From: Alistipes sp.
GTDB lineage: Bacteria; Bacteroidota; Bacteroidia; Bacteroidales; Rikenellaceae
Direction of reading: 5' to 3'
DNA length: 64,000 nucleotides
Assembly: GCA_020026375.1 (NCBI GenBank)
Contig: JAHHQN010000006.1
Span: 26,871 to 90,870, forward strand
The number at the start of each line of letters is the position of its first letter. Positions within the stretch are counted from its first letter, which is position 1. Shown here piece by piece: positions 44,350-52,739 of this stretch. The notes beneath the pieces were generated by a model. It was not told the origin of the DNA. It was given only the letters and a program-made list of their open reading frames with translations, and searched no databases. The position numbers were made by a program, and so were the translations under genes.

Positions 44350-44368
44350 AAGTCTCAAAATTTAACTA

Positions 44369-44389
44369 TCAACCGAGTCATTCGGTTGA
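44369..44389. repeat. Inverted repeat in the leader of the aldehyde reductase gene
   Basis: TCAACCGA (44369-44376) and TCGGTTGA (44382-44389) are a perfect 8 bp inverted repeat with a 5-base spacer. It lies about 20 bases upstream of the start codon, where it could be an operator or a leader hairpin. Confidence 0.5.
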
Positions 44390-44400
44390 CTATTGCACAC

Positions 44401-44434
44401 CAAATTTACGCATTTATTGCCAAACGCCGTCAAA
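44401..44434 (-). promoter_or_regulatory. Promoter of the aldehyde reductase gene
   Basis: On the minus strand, CAAATTTA (44401-44408) reads TAAATTTG. CAAA at 44431-44434 (TTTG) lies 22 bases upstream and is a plausible -33 element. Confidence 0.6.
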
Positions 44435-44493
44435 GACGGTGTTCATATTCATCATTTTTTTCGATTCGGACGGTTTTCCCCGCTGTCACACGA

Positions 44494-44531
44494 CAAAAAA
44501 AGGTCGGCGGAAATCGCTTCCGCCGACCTTC
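44494..44531 (-). terminator. Intrinsic terminator at the end of the mannosidase/phosphatase locus
   Basis: AAGGTCGGCGGAA pairs with TTCCGCCGACCTT (44518-44530). On the minus strand a T7 run follows. It closes the GH20 gene. Confidence 0.9.
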
Positions 44532-44553
44532 ATACTCCTCACAGAGAGGCGCT

Positions 44554-46224
44554 CTACTGCAAATCCTTGAGCAGATGACGTGCATAGTTGTAACCCATGG
44601 CATCGTAGAGGGCAAACATGCGGGGCATGCGCTCCAGATAACTCTCGTAGTTCTTTCGGTCGAGGCTCCAGCCCACCTCGGACATGGCGCTCAGACGCGG
44701 CAGAAGCATGTACTGCACCTGTCGGTAATCGGCAATGTACTCGCTCCACACGTTGGCCTGCACACCCATGATGAAATGACGCTCGCGCTCGTTCAGCCCC
44801 TCGTAGGGATTGAACGCATAGACCTTCGACACGGGCAGGAAACCGCCCCAGGCCAAAGGCTCATGCTCGCGGTCCTCGCTCTGGTAGTGGTCGAAATAGC
44901 AATGGTCAGAAGGCGACATCACGGCGTAGTTGCCCATCTGTGCGGCCTTGACTCCTCCGGCGGAACCTCTCCACGACATCACGGCCGCGGTGGGGGTCAC
45001 TCCGCCCTCCAGAATCTCGTCCCAGCCAATCATCTTGCGGCCGTGGGTATTGAGGAAACGCTCCAGACGTGCGTTGCCATAGCTTTGCAGACGGCGGAAA
45101 TTGGTCTCGCCAATCTGCTTGAGACGCGCCTTGCAGGCCGGACACTTCTCCCACATCTTCATCGGACATTCGTCGCCGCCGATGTGGATATACTCCGAGG
45201 GGAAGAGTTCGACCACCTCGCCCAGCACCTTCTCGATAAATTCGAAGGTCGACTCCTTGCCGATGCAATAGACCCTGTCGTCGATGTCCCACGTCTGGCG
45301 CACGTCGTACTGCTCGCCCGTGCAACCCAGCCACGGATAGGAGGCCAGCGCACCCACGGCATGACCGGGGAACTCGATTTCGGGAATCACCGTAATGAAA
45401 CGCTTGCGGGCATACTCCACCACATCGCGAATCTGCTCCTGGGTGTAGGATCCGCCATAGGGATTCTCGTCGTATCGGGTGTTCTCGTCATAGTGGCCGC
45501 CCGGGTCGGGACCGATGAGCGTACGCTTGCGCATCGAGCCGAACTCCGTCAGACGGGGATACTGCTTGATTTCGATACGCCAGCCCTGATCGTCGGTCAG
45601 ATGCCAGTGGAAGGTATTCATCTTGTGCAGGGCGAGAATGTCGAGCATGTCCTTGACCTCCTCGACCGTGAAGAAATGACGGGCCACGTCGAGCATGACA
45701 CCGCGATAGGACAACACAGGAGCGTCCTCGATGTTCATCTCGCGGAGTTCCACTCCTGCCACCTGCTTCTCGTTCCACAGGGCCAAAGGCAGCAGCTGGC
45801 GCAGACTCTGCACGGCATAGAACGCTCCGGCGGCACCGCCTGCCTCGATGTCGACACCCGAAGCACCGACCTTCAGCCGATAGGCCTCACGGCCGAGCTG
45901 TGAGTCACAGACGATATTGATGGAGCGGTCGGCACGCGTTTCGGCATGACGTACCTCGAACTTACGGCCGAATACCGGCTCGAAAATTGCATCGAGCGCC
46001 TCGGTCACACAGGTGATTTCTCCGGCATCGAATCCCGAACCGACGAGGACGACGGGGGTCGAGGGCTGAATCTTGAAATTCTGCTCTCCGATACTCATGG
46101 TCACGGGTTGGGGAATGAGCGCAGGATGCTTGTCGCTGCGCACCACCGTACCGCAGCCTGTCAGCAGCAGGAAGGCCGCACCGCAAAAGCACGAACCGAC
46201 AAAGCGCAAATAGTTTTTCTTCAT
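44554..46224 (-). CDS. Beta-N-acetylhexosaminidase lipoprotein, GH20
   Basis: This 556-residue lipoprotein (lipobox LTGC, Cys24) has the GH20b N-terminal domain (about 35-165) and the GH20 TIM barrel (about 173-520). The catalytic pair D351-E352 lies in YIHIGGDECPMKMWEK, and HWHLTDDQGWRIEIK (about 206-220) is the other family signature. It releases terminal beta-GlcNAc or beta-GalNAc from glycans at the cell surface or in the periplasm. It is the last gene of the minus-strand locus, 36 bases after the ROK kinase gene, and is closed by a strong terminator. With the GH92 mannosidase it suggests an N-glycan-type or GPI-type target. Confidence 0.95.
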   Translation of the reverse strand: MKKNYLRFVGSCFCGAAFLLLTGCGTVVRSDKHPALIPQPVTMSIGEQNFKIQPSTPVVLVGSGFDAGEITCVTEALDAIFEPVFGRKFEVRHAETRADRSINIVCDSQLGREAYRLKVGASGVDIEAGGAAGAFYAVQSLRQLLPLALWNEKQVAGVELREMNIEDAPVLSYRGVMLDVARHFFTVEEVKDMLDILALHKMNTFHWHLTDDQGWRIEIKQYPRLTEFGSMRKRTLIGPDPGGHYDENTRYDENPYGGSYTQEQIRDVVEYARKRFITVIPEIEFPGHAVGALASYPWLGCTGEQYDVRQTWDIDDRVYCIGKESTFEFIEKVLGEVVELFPSEYIHIGGDECPMKMWEKCPACKARLKQIGETNFRRLQSYGNARLERFLNTHGRKMIGWDEILEGGVTPTAAVMSWRGSAGGVKAAQMGNYAVMSPSDHCYFDHYQSEDREHEPLAWGGFLPVSKVYAFNPYEGLNERERHFIMGVQANVWSEYIADYRQVQYMLLPRLSAMSEVGWSLDRKNYESYLERMPRMFALYDAMGYNYARHLLKDLQ

Positions 46225-46260
46225 TTTTAAAATTTTCTCAGGTCAGTAATTGTTTACCTG

Positions 46261-47079
46261 TCAGCATATCGAGGCTCCGAGCAATCCCGCATTCTCGACA
46301 TTCGAGCAACAGATATGGAGACGTTTCACCGCTCCGGCATAGAGGAAGCCGTCGAGCGTCTCGTACATCGCCTCCTTGAAGAAGTCGAAGGCCTGCACGA
46401 TACTGCCGCCGAAGACTATCGCCTCGGGATCGTAGGCATACATGGCCAGCATCACCAGACGGCCCACATGGTGGCCGAACTCCTTCCACAAGGCCAAAGC
46501 CTCCCGGTCACCCGCTTTGGCCTTCTCAAAGGCCTCCTTGCCCGTGGTGCCGCGGCCCACGAAGAAACGGCTGCTGCAATAGTATTCGTAGTCCTTGTCC
46601 AGATAGGGAATGGCACCGATTTCGCCGACTCCCGTATTCTGACCGCTATACAACTTTCCACCGACAACGATACCGGCACCTACTCCCGTGCCCAAAGCCA
46701 TACAGACCACGTCGTTGTAACCCCGTGCCTCGCCATAACGGCACACACCCAGGGCAAAACAGTTGCAGTCGTTATTGACATGGACAGGCACTCCGAAACG
46801 ACACTCGAGATACTCCTTGAGATGCACCTCGCGCCACGAGGGGATACCCACCACATCGTAGACAATGCCCCTGACCGAATCGACCACCGAAGGCACTCCC
46901 ACTCCAATCTGGCTGACCTCGGGAGTCATGAGCCGCGAAACAAGCGCCGCAATATGTTCCAACACCACGTCGGCCGACGCAGTAGCCTTGCAAGGTTCGG
47001 ACAACAACTTGACAATCCTGCCCTCATCGACAAGACCGACACGAAGATTTGTTCCTCCCAAATCTATTCCTATATTCAT
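46261..47079 (-). CDS. ROK-family sugar kinase or regulator-like protein
   Basis: This 272-residue cytoplasmic protein begins MNIGIDLGGTNLRVGLVDEG, the ROK/ASKHA phosphate-1 motif. VHVNNDCNCFALG (about 95-107) is the catalytic region, and MALGTGVGAGIVVGGK is the phosphate-2 motif. The family's Zn motif (CxCGxxGC) is not present; at that place only EYYCSSRFF is seen, so it is a variant. There is no DNA-binding domain, so a kinase role is favoured, probably for mannose, GlcNAc or a related hexose released by this locus. It lies 173 bases after the phosphoesterase gene, with no clear promoter, and 36 bases before GH20. Confidence 0.9.
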   Translation of the reverse strand: MNIGIDLGGTNLRVGLVDEGRIVKLLSEPCKATASADVVLEHIAALVSRLMTPEVSQIGVGVPSVVDSVRGIVYDVVGIPSWREVHLKEYLECRFGVPVHVNNDCNCFALGVCRYGEARGYNDVVCMALGTGVGAGIVVGGKLYSGQNTGVGEIGAIPYLDKDYEYYCSSRFFVGRGTTGKEAFEKAKAGDREALALWKEFGHHVGRLVMLAMYAYDPEAIVFGGSIVQAFDFFKEAMYETLDGFLYAGAVKRLHICCSNVENAGLLGASIC

Positions 47080-47252
47080 AAATTCATCACTGCCGCATAT
47101 CGGCCGGGCGCCTACCGACCCCCTGCGACAGATTTTTTTAGCACCGCCGACACTTCACGCGCCCGAAGTGTGCCGCCGGTCGTCAATACTCTTGTTAACA
47201 AACCGAGACACCGCAAAAATGATGCGGTGCCCCGATCTTCTCCGTATCAGAA

Positions 47253-48251
47253 TCAGTCGAGTCGCTCGATTTTGCCGTCACGGAACAGGATACGGTTCAC
47301 AATACGTCCGTCACGCTCGTGAATCCACGACTCAAACTCGCGGCCACCCTCATGCAACTCAATCAGACGCACACCGTGGCGCAGGTTGTTGTAGGTGGTG
47401 TCGTAGCCCGAAAAACGACCGTAGCCCAATGCCATGCCGTTCTGTGCCACCACATAGTCGATGTCGTGGTCGTGGCCCACAAACACACCGAAGATGTCGC
47501 CCATCTCGACCATCGAGCTATACATGCCGGTATTCAGCACACCGGGGCATTCGTCCTCGGCACGGCGGCCTGCATGCGTATTCTCGTCGTTGGCCCATGC
47601 GTCGCCAAACTCATGAAGACAGATGTGGAAGAACGCCATCGAAGGCAGCGGCTTGTTGCCGTTGGCAGCGGCATATTTGGCGCTGTGGTTGCGGTACCAG
47701 TCAATCTGCTCGCGGGTAATCCAGCCGTAGCCGTCGACACCCTCGAGGGTCGAATAGTCGTGGGAGTCGATGCAGTAAAGCACCTTGTCCACCTTGTTGC
47801 CCTTGTGCGACAGCACTTCGAGCGCCACGTCGTCCAGTTCGCCCGATTCGCGGGTGTTGAGCGTACCCTTGAACGAGGTGACAATAGCGGCGATCTCGGC
47901 ACGCGAGATGTCCTGCTCGGCATCGTGGTTGCCCAAAGTCACACAGAAGGGAAGATTGTGCTCCACGACGGGTGCCAGAATCATCTTCCAGCCCTCGGCA
48001 GCGGGTTTTCCAGTCACCACATCACCCGTGAAAATCACCAGATCGGGCTTCTCATTGTCGAGAATGTAGTTCATCTGGTCGATGGTCTTGGCCGACTGTG
48101 CGCGGCGGTACTCCGTACCCAAATCCAGGTGAGTGTCGGTAAACTGTGCAATCTTGTACTTGCCGTCCTTGTTGAACTTCAGAACGGGAGTCTGTGCCAT
48201 GGCACCACACCATGCGATGCAGGCACACAACAATGTAATTATTTTCTTCAT
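47253..48251 (-). CDS. Exported calcineurin-like metallophosphoesterase
   Basis: This 332-residue protein has a signal peptide (about 1-19, ending GAMAQ) and no lipobox, so it is periplasmic. Its metal motifs are in the canonical order: FTDTHLD (D39, H41), FTGDVV (D77), TLGNHD (N108, H109), FFHICLHEF and GHDHD. It belongs to the purple-acid/calcineurin-like fold and resembles the PhoD-like or glycan-phosphate phosphoesterases of Bacteroidota. The substrate is unknown; a phosphomonoester or diester on the glycan target of the locus is inferred from context. It starts 25 bases after the stop of the glycosidase gene, in one operon. Confidence 0.92.
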   Translation of the reverse strand: MKKIITLLCACIAWCGAMAQTPVLKFNKDGKYKIAQFTDTHLDLGTEYRRAQSAKTIDQMNYILDNEKPDLVIFTGDVVTGKPAAEGWKMILAPVVEHNLPFCVTLGNHDAEQDISRAEIAAIVTSFKGTLNTRESGELDDVALEVLSHKGNKVDKVLYCIDSHDYSTLEGVDGYGWITREQIDWYRNHSAKYAAANGNKPLPSMAFFHICLHEFGDAWANDENTHAGRRAEDECPGVLNTGMYSSMVEMGDIFGVFVGHDHDIDYVVAQNGMALGYGRFSGYDTTYNNLRHGVRLIELHEGGREFESWIHERDGRIVNRILFRDGKIERLD

Positions 48252-48276
48252 AAGAATTAGTTGTTTAGGTTTATTG

Positions 48277-49893
48277 TTATTGTTCTTTCAATTTCACGGT
48301 GCCGCCATGCTCCACTCTCACGGTGCAGCTGCGGTTGTCGCCCCAGGTGACCGTCAGGTTGAAAGACACGTCGGTCTCCACACTGATGACGGGGGTCTCG
48401 TCGAGCGAGCCGCGCGACTTGACCTTGAGTCCGAGCAGCGACTCGGGACCGTAGGGATAGCGTTCGATGCCGTGCGCCTCCTTGTGGGTGATATTCCACT
48501 CCACCTTCTCCTCCGCAAAGTCGGACTTGATACCCAGCATGTATTCGATGAACACGGCGATGGGCGGCAGTCCCGTCCAACCCACAAAGTCCTTGCGGGC
48601 CATGAATCCGGGTTCGATTTTCTCGGGGGCGTAGTACTCCCAGAAGGTACCCGTCTTCTTCCACACCTCGAAGACCGCGTTGAAGTGGTTCTCGGCAATC
48701 TCCTGCGCCAGCTGGCGGTAGCCCTTCTTCCACAATCCGTCGATGACCATGTAGTTCGAACTGGGCCAGATACCGCCCTGCCAGTAACGGCCGGCGGCGT
48801 TGTACTTCTTGTGGTCGGCCGAAAGCGAAGGCACCCGGTGGGGACGCGCAAAGGAAGTTGTGTCGGTCAGATGTGCCACCATACGGTCGAGACGCTCCTT
48901 CGACAGCACATCGGTGTGCAGCACCCAATAGGCATAGACACCCTTCGTGCCGTTGAGACTTCCGTCGGCATAGCGGTCAAAGAGGAAGCCCTCCTTGTCG
49001 TCCCACATGTATTTGTTGATATGCTCCTTGAGGTGGCGGTTTTCGTCCTCGACCTCCTCAATCTCCTGCCAGCGCTCGGTGTAGAAACCGATTTGCAGCA
49101 GCATGTTGTTGACCATGATCTTCTGCAGGCAGGCATCGAGCCACTCCATGTGGCCGTGAGAGAAAATCGGGTTGTAGCCTTTCGGCACACGCGGCATGTT
49201 GTCCATGCCGGTACCCCACCCCGACGACCAGTAGGTGCCGTTGGGCCAGCTGCGGTTCAGACGCCACCAGTTGGCATAGGAGCACAGCACGGGGAAAACC
49301 TTGTGAAGGCGGTCCAAATCGCTGAACTGATGGTAGTACATCAACTCCGCCCACGGCAGGATATTGGGTCCTGTGGAGGTGGGGTCGTAACGCTCGAAGC
49401 AATCAGAACCGTCGGCGCGAATCTCGCGGCAGATGAAGCCGTCGGGATGCTGGTGAGAGTAGAAATTGTCGAGCGTGCGCTGGAAGGGGAAGAAATGGTA
49501 GCCGTAGCGGGCGAACATCATCATGAAGGAGGCGTCCCACATGAAGATATTACCGTTGTAGGCGATGTCGAGATAGGGCGACACAAAGCCCGATCCCTCC
49601 TGCGGCTGACGGATATTGCCCACAGCGATTTTCCACGCATGCCAGTACATCTCCACCTCGCGAGCGTGTCCCTCCCAAAACGGAGAGGGAAGAATCCGGC
49701 GCGCCTGGTCGAAACTGCGCGGCTCGATTGTCTCGGGCTTCATGTTGCGAAACTCGTTCTCCGCGACAAAGACATCTTTGGCATAGGTGTTCTTGTAGGG
49801 CAACTGATAGGAACCCGAACGCAGGTTTTGCGCCATGAGTCCCTCCGAAGAGAGACCCATCAGCACAATACCCAAAATGATTTTACGAATCAT
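48277..49893 (-). CDS. Alpha/alpha-barrel glycoside hydrolase (GH63/GH37-like, MGH1 type)
   Basis: This 538-residue exported protein has a signal peptide ending LMAQ and a single (alpha/alpha)6-toroid domain. Motifs are FMWDASFMMMFARYGY (about 116-131), DGFICREI with SDCFERYDPTSTGPN (about 150-175), the central YWSSGWGTGMDNMPR (about 222-236) and YWQGGIWPSSNYMV (about 374-387), followed by FWEYYAPE (about 432-439). These fit the mannosylglycerate-hydrolase-like and trehalase-like group related to GH63 and GH37, acting on alpha-linked glucose or mannose. The exact linkage is uncertain. The C-terminal 90 residues form a small beta domain. It lies 11 bases downstream of the alkaline phosphatase gene. 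Confidence 0.82.
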   Translation of the reverse strand: MIRKIILGIVLMGLSSEGLMAQNLRSGSYQLPYKNTYAKDVFVAENEFRNMKPETIEPRSFDQARRILPSPFWEGHAREVEMYWHAWKIAVGNIRQPQEGSGFVSPYLDIAYNGNIFMWDASFMMMFARYGYHFFPFQRTLDNFYSHQHPDGFICREIRADGSDCFERYDPTSTGPNILPWAELMYYHQFSDLDRLHKVFPVLCSYANWWRLNRSWPNGTYWSSGWGTGMDNMPRVPKGYNPIFSHGHMEWLDACLQKIMVNNMLLQIGFYTERWQEIEEVEDENRHLKEHINKYMWDDKEGFLFDRYADGSLNGTKGVYAYWVLHTDVLSKERLDRMVAHLTDTTSFARPHRVPSLSADHKKYNAAGRYWQGGIWPSSNYMVIDGLWKKGYRQLAQEIAENHFNAVFEVWKKTGTFWEYYAPEKIEPGFMARKDFVGWTGLPPIAVFIEYMLGIKSDFAEEKVEWNITHKEAHGIERYPYGPESLLGLKVKSRGSLDETPVISVETDVSFNLTVTWGDNRSCTVRVEHGGTVKLKEQ

Positions 49894-49904
49894 ACATCAG
49901 ATTT

Positions 49905-51848
49905 TTACTGGTTATTCTTCTCGGCGAGGGCCTTGATGCGGCGGGCGATCTCGGTGTTGCGGTAGCAACCCATGAACTCCCTGGCACCCGGACCGTAGGC
50001 AAATACGGGAATCAGTGCAGGGGTGTGGTCGTCGGTGACATAGACACCCATCACACGACCCGTCTCCTCGTCGCCGTCGAGCAACATCAGACCGCCGGTC
50101 TCATGGTCGGCGGTGACAATGACCAGTGTCTCGCCGTTGCTGTCGGCGAACTTCATGGCTTCGGCAATGGCCCGGTCGAAACTCAGCATCTCGATGACCG
50201 AACCGGGAAGGCAGCGCGAATGGCCCGCGTAGTCGATTTTGGCACCCTCGACCATGAGGAAGAAGCCGTTGTCGCTACGCTCCTGCAACTTCTGAATCGA
50301 CGCACGGGTGGCCTGTGCCAGGAGATGAAGATTCTCCTCGTCGGCGGCCTTGTCCATCTCCTCGTCGATGCAGATGACCTTGCCCTCACGGGCATTGATG
50401 TCGTCCACCGAACGCACAAAGGCGTACTTCGATTCAAGTTCCTTGGCCAGATTGCGGCCGTCGTCGCGTTTGGTGAACTTCGAGATGCCGCTGCCGCACA
50501 ACAAGTCGATACGGCCGTCGGTCAGGTAAGCGGTCAGAATGTCGGAATAGTCACGCTCAGTGCTGTGGCCGTAGAACGCCGCAGGAGTGGCATCGGAAAC
50601 ATCGCCCAAAGTCACCACACCCACCGAACGGTTCTTCCCGATGAAGAAATCGCTCAACGAGGGAACGGGAACATTGTCGCCCGTAGCCGACACATGGCGG
50701 TTGTTGTGGCGCTCGCCGGTGGCCAGCGCACTGCCTCCTGCCGCAGAGTCGGTGGTGAAGGCGTCCAGGGCATGGTTCTGCTGGAAGCCGATGTGTTTCA
50801 TGGTCGTCAGCGACAGACCGCGGTTGGCATAGAGACCCGCCATAATCTGCTCGAGACCCATACCGTCACCGATGAGGAAGATCACGTTCTTGATTTTGGT
50901 CTGCTCACCGTCGTTGAGATAGGTGGGCTGATAGACGTCGATACCCTTCGAGAGCTGCATCTTCTCGCTCTGGAAGCCTGCAAAGTTGCGCGTAGCCTTG
51001 TCCAGACGCTTGGTGCCGGTGACCTTACCGCTCTGGTCGGCACTCTTCACACCAATCTGGAAGTTCTTGTTGCCGAAATCGTTGTAGAACTCGGCACACA
51101 GTTCCGGACGGTCGGTATTCATGTAGTCGATGCCCATATTCCAGAAGGTGTAGTAGACCGTGGTACCCTCGGGGGCACCCCAGAAGCGCACGGGCTTGTT
51201 CCATGCGTGTACCTTGTCGATGACCTCCTGCAATTTCTCGGCCTCGGGTTTTACAATCGAGCCCTTACCGTTCCATGTCGAGAAGCTGCGGAAGTTGGCA
51301 CTCACCAGCGACACGCGCTTGAGCTGCTCGGGGGTGTAGTCCTCGTTCCACAGGCCGTCGAAGCTGACCCACTCGGGGTACTTCGAGAACTCCTCGGGCG
51401 AAGGCACGTTGCCCGTGATGGAGATGCGCACGGCATGGGGATTGACCGCCGTGTCGAACACCGAGGGGTATTTTTTGAGCATCTTCACCACGGCATTGAG
51501 TGTGGGGGCGGTCTCCGACTTGAGTTCGACCAGCAGCTGAAGATTCTCGTCGGAATCGGCCCACGCCTTGCCGCCGTTGCGCTCGAAGAGCATCACCAGC
51601 GGGCGGACATACATCTCCTCGAAGGTCAAGTCGTCACGCAGGTCCTCGATATCGTGACCCACAAGCAGTTGCCCCTTATGGAGGAAGATGTCGGCCTCGA
51701 TGGAGTAGACCCCCTGTGCATAGGCCTGATAGAAAGGCATGCGACGGCAGTAATCGTTATGAGAGTGAATCAGCATGGGACGCTGGGCCGATGCCGAAAC
51801 AGACAACATGAGGGCGAAAAGCCCCATGGCTATTTTTCTCAACTTCAT
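49905..51848 (-). CDS. Alkaline phosphatase fused to an N-terminal GDPD/PI-PLC-like domain
   Basis: This 647-residue exported protein has a signal peptide ending SASAQ. Residues about 25-255 form a glycerophosphodiesterase-like TIM-barrel: HSHNDY (H28, H30), YSIEADIF (E51, D53) and VGHD (H65) match the catalytic and metal positions of GDPD/PI-PLC enzymes. Residues about 320-645 are a PhoA-type alkaline phosphatase with GDGMG (D328), the nucleophile S368 in TTDSAAGGSALATG, and VTADHETGG near the end. Both halves appear catalytically intact. Such a protein could cut a phosphodiester and then remove the remaining phosphate, an appealing pair for a phosphoglycan or lipid-linked glycan. The start lies 9 bases after the preceding EEP gene; the operon is tight. 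Confidence 0.9.
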   Translation of the reverse strand: MKLRKIAMGLFALMLSVSASAQRPMLIHSHNDYCRRMPFYQAYAQGVYSIEADIFLHKGQLLVGHDIEDLRDDLTFEEMYVRPLVMLFERNGGKAWADSDENLQLLVELKSETAPTLNAVVKMLKKYPSVFDTAVNPHAVRISITGNVPSPEEFSKYPEWVSFDGLWNEDYTPEQLKRVSLVSANFRSFSTWNGKGSIVKPEAEKLQEVIDKVHAWNKPVRFWGAPEGTTVYYTFWNMGIDYMNTDRPELCAEFYNDFGNKNFQIGVKSADQSGKVTGTKRLDKATRNFAGFQSEKMQLSKGIDVYQPTYLNDGEQTKIKNVIFLIGDGMGLEQIMAGLYANRGLSLTTMKHIGFQQNHALDAFTTDSAAGGSALATGERHNNRHVSATGDNVPVPSLSDFFIGKNRSVGVVTLGDVSDATPAAFYGHSTERDYSDILTAYLTDGRIDLLCGSGISKFTKRDDGRNLAKELESKYAFVRSVDDINAREGKVICIDEEMDKAADEENLHLLAQATRASIQKLQERSDNGFFLMVEGAKIDYAGHSRCLPGSVIEMLSFDRAIAEAMKFADSNGETLVIVTADHETGGLMLLDGDEETGRVMGVYVTDDHTPALIPVFAYGPGAREFMGCYRNTEIARRIKALAEKNNQ

Positions 51849-51857
51849 GATCTGCGC

Positions 51858-52697
51858 TTACTTTTCGATGTGAATATTAGCCTTCAGAGGTGCATGGTCG
51901 GAAACAAAGCCCTCAGCGTTGTGGTCGGGCAACACCTCATAGTGGTTGACCTTGATATCCTTCGACACGAAGATGTAGTCGATGAGCGGACGCTCGGCTT
52001 CGGGAATCGAACCGTAGTCGGCAAAACTCCAGTCGGTACCGGCCTTGGTGGCAGCCACGGCCTTCGAGTCGTTGAAGATACCGCTGGTGAGGACATGCTC
52101 GATGACCGAAGACTCGGGCTCGGCGTTGAAATCACCGGTCAGCACCACGGGACGACCTGCAGCCAGTTTGCCGATGCGGTCGATGAGCAGGCTCACACCC
52201 TCACGGCGGGCCACCTCACCCATGTGGTCGAGGTGGGTGTTGATGAAGAGCAGCTCCACGCCACCCTTCTCCTTGAGGACTGTCCAGGTTGCCAGACGCT
52301 CGCAGGCTCCGTCCCAGCCCAGTGAGCCGGCCACCTCGGGAGTTTCCGAAAGCCAGAAAGTACCCGAATCGAGCAGGGTGAAGCGGTCGGTGCGGTAGAA
52401 CACGGCGTTGAACTCGCCCTTCTCCTTGCCGTCCTCGCGGCCTACACCCACCGATGCGTACTCGGGAAGCAGTCCCTTGAGGTCGTTATACTGGTTGATG
52501 AGTACCTCCTGAGTGCCGAACACGTCGATTTTGTTGTCCCTGATGACATCGGTCACACGCTCCTTGCGGAATTTCCAGTTGTTGTTGCCGTCTTCGGGAT
52601 TATCGTAGCGGACATTGAACGTCATTACGTTAAGATCTGCTGTCGAGCCGCAGGCTACCATCAGCGCTGCCGCAAAAATTGAAATCAGTTTTTTCAT
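51858..52697 (-). CDS. Endonuclease/exonuclease/phosphatase (EEP)-family lipoprotein
   Basis: This 279-residue lipoprotein (lipobox MVACG, Cys16) carries the EEP fold of DNase I, sphingomyelinase and inositol-phosphatase proteins. Motifs are MTFNVRYDNP (about 25-34), FGTQEVL (about 60-66), NTHLDH (about 152-157), LTGDFNAEP and, at the C-terminus, FVSDHAPL with the catalytic His. It hydrolyses a phosphoester; in Bacteroidota loci such proteins are usually phosphodiesterases or phosphatases on glycan or inositol phosphates. It lies between the GH92 gene (42-base gap) and the GDPD-alkaline phosphatase gene. Confidence 0.9.
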   Translation of the reverse strand: MKKLISIFAAALMVACGSTADLNVMTFNVRYDNPEDGNNNWKFRKERVTDVIRDNKIDVFGTQEVLINQYNDLKGLLPEYASVGVGREDGKEKGEFNAVFYRTDRFTLLDSGTFWLSETPEVAGSLGWDGACERLATWTVLKEKGGVELLFINTHLDHMGEVARREGVSLLIDRIGKLAAGRPVVLTGDFNAEPESSVIEHVLTSGIFNDSKAVAATKAGTDWSFADYGSIPEAERPLIDYIFVSKDIKVNHYEVLPDHNAEGFVSDHAPLKANIHIEK

Positions 52698-52739
52698 TGG
52701 GTTATTTGTTTTAGTATTTTTTACAAATTTACGATATCG

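Noticed and set aside
47209..47229. CACCGCA/TGCGGTG hairpin before the metallophosphoesterase stop region
   Set aside because: The stem is short (7 bp) and has no T run on either strand, so I did not call it a terminator.
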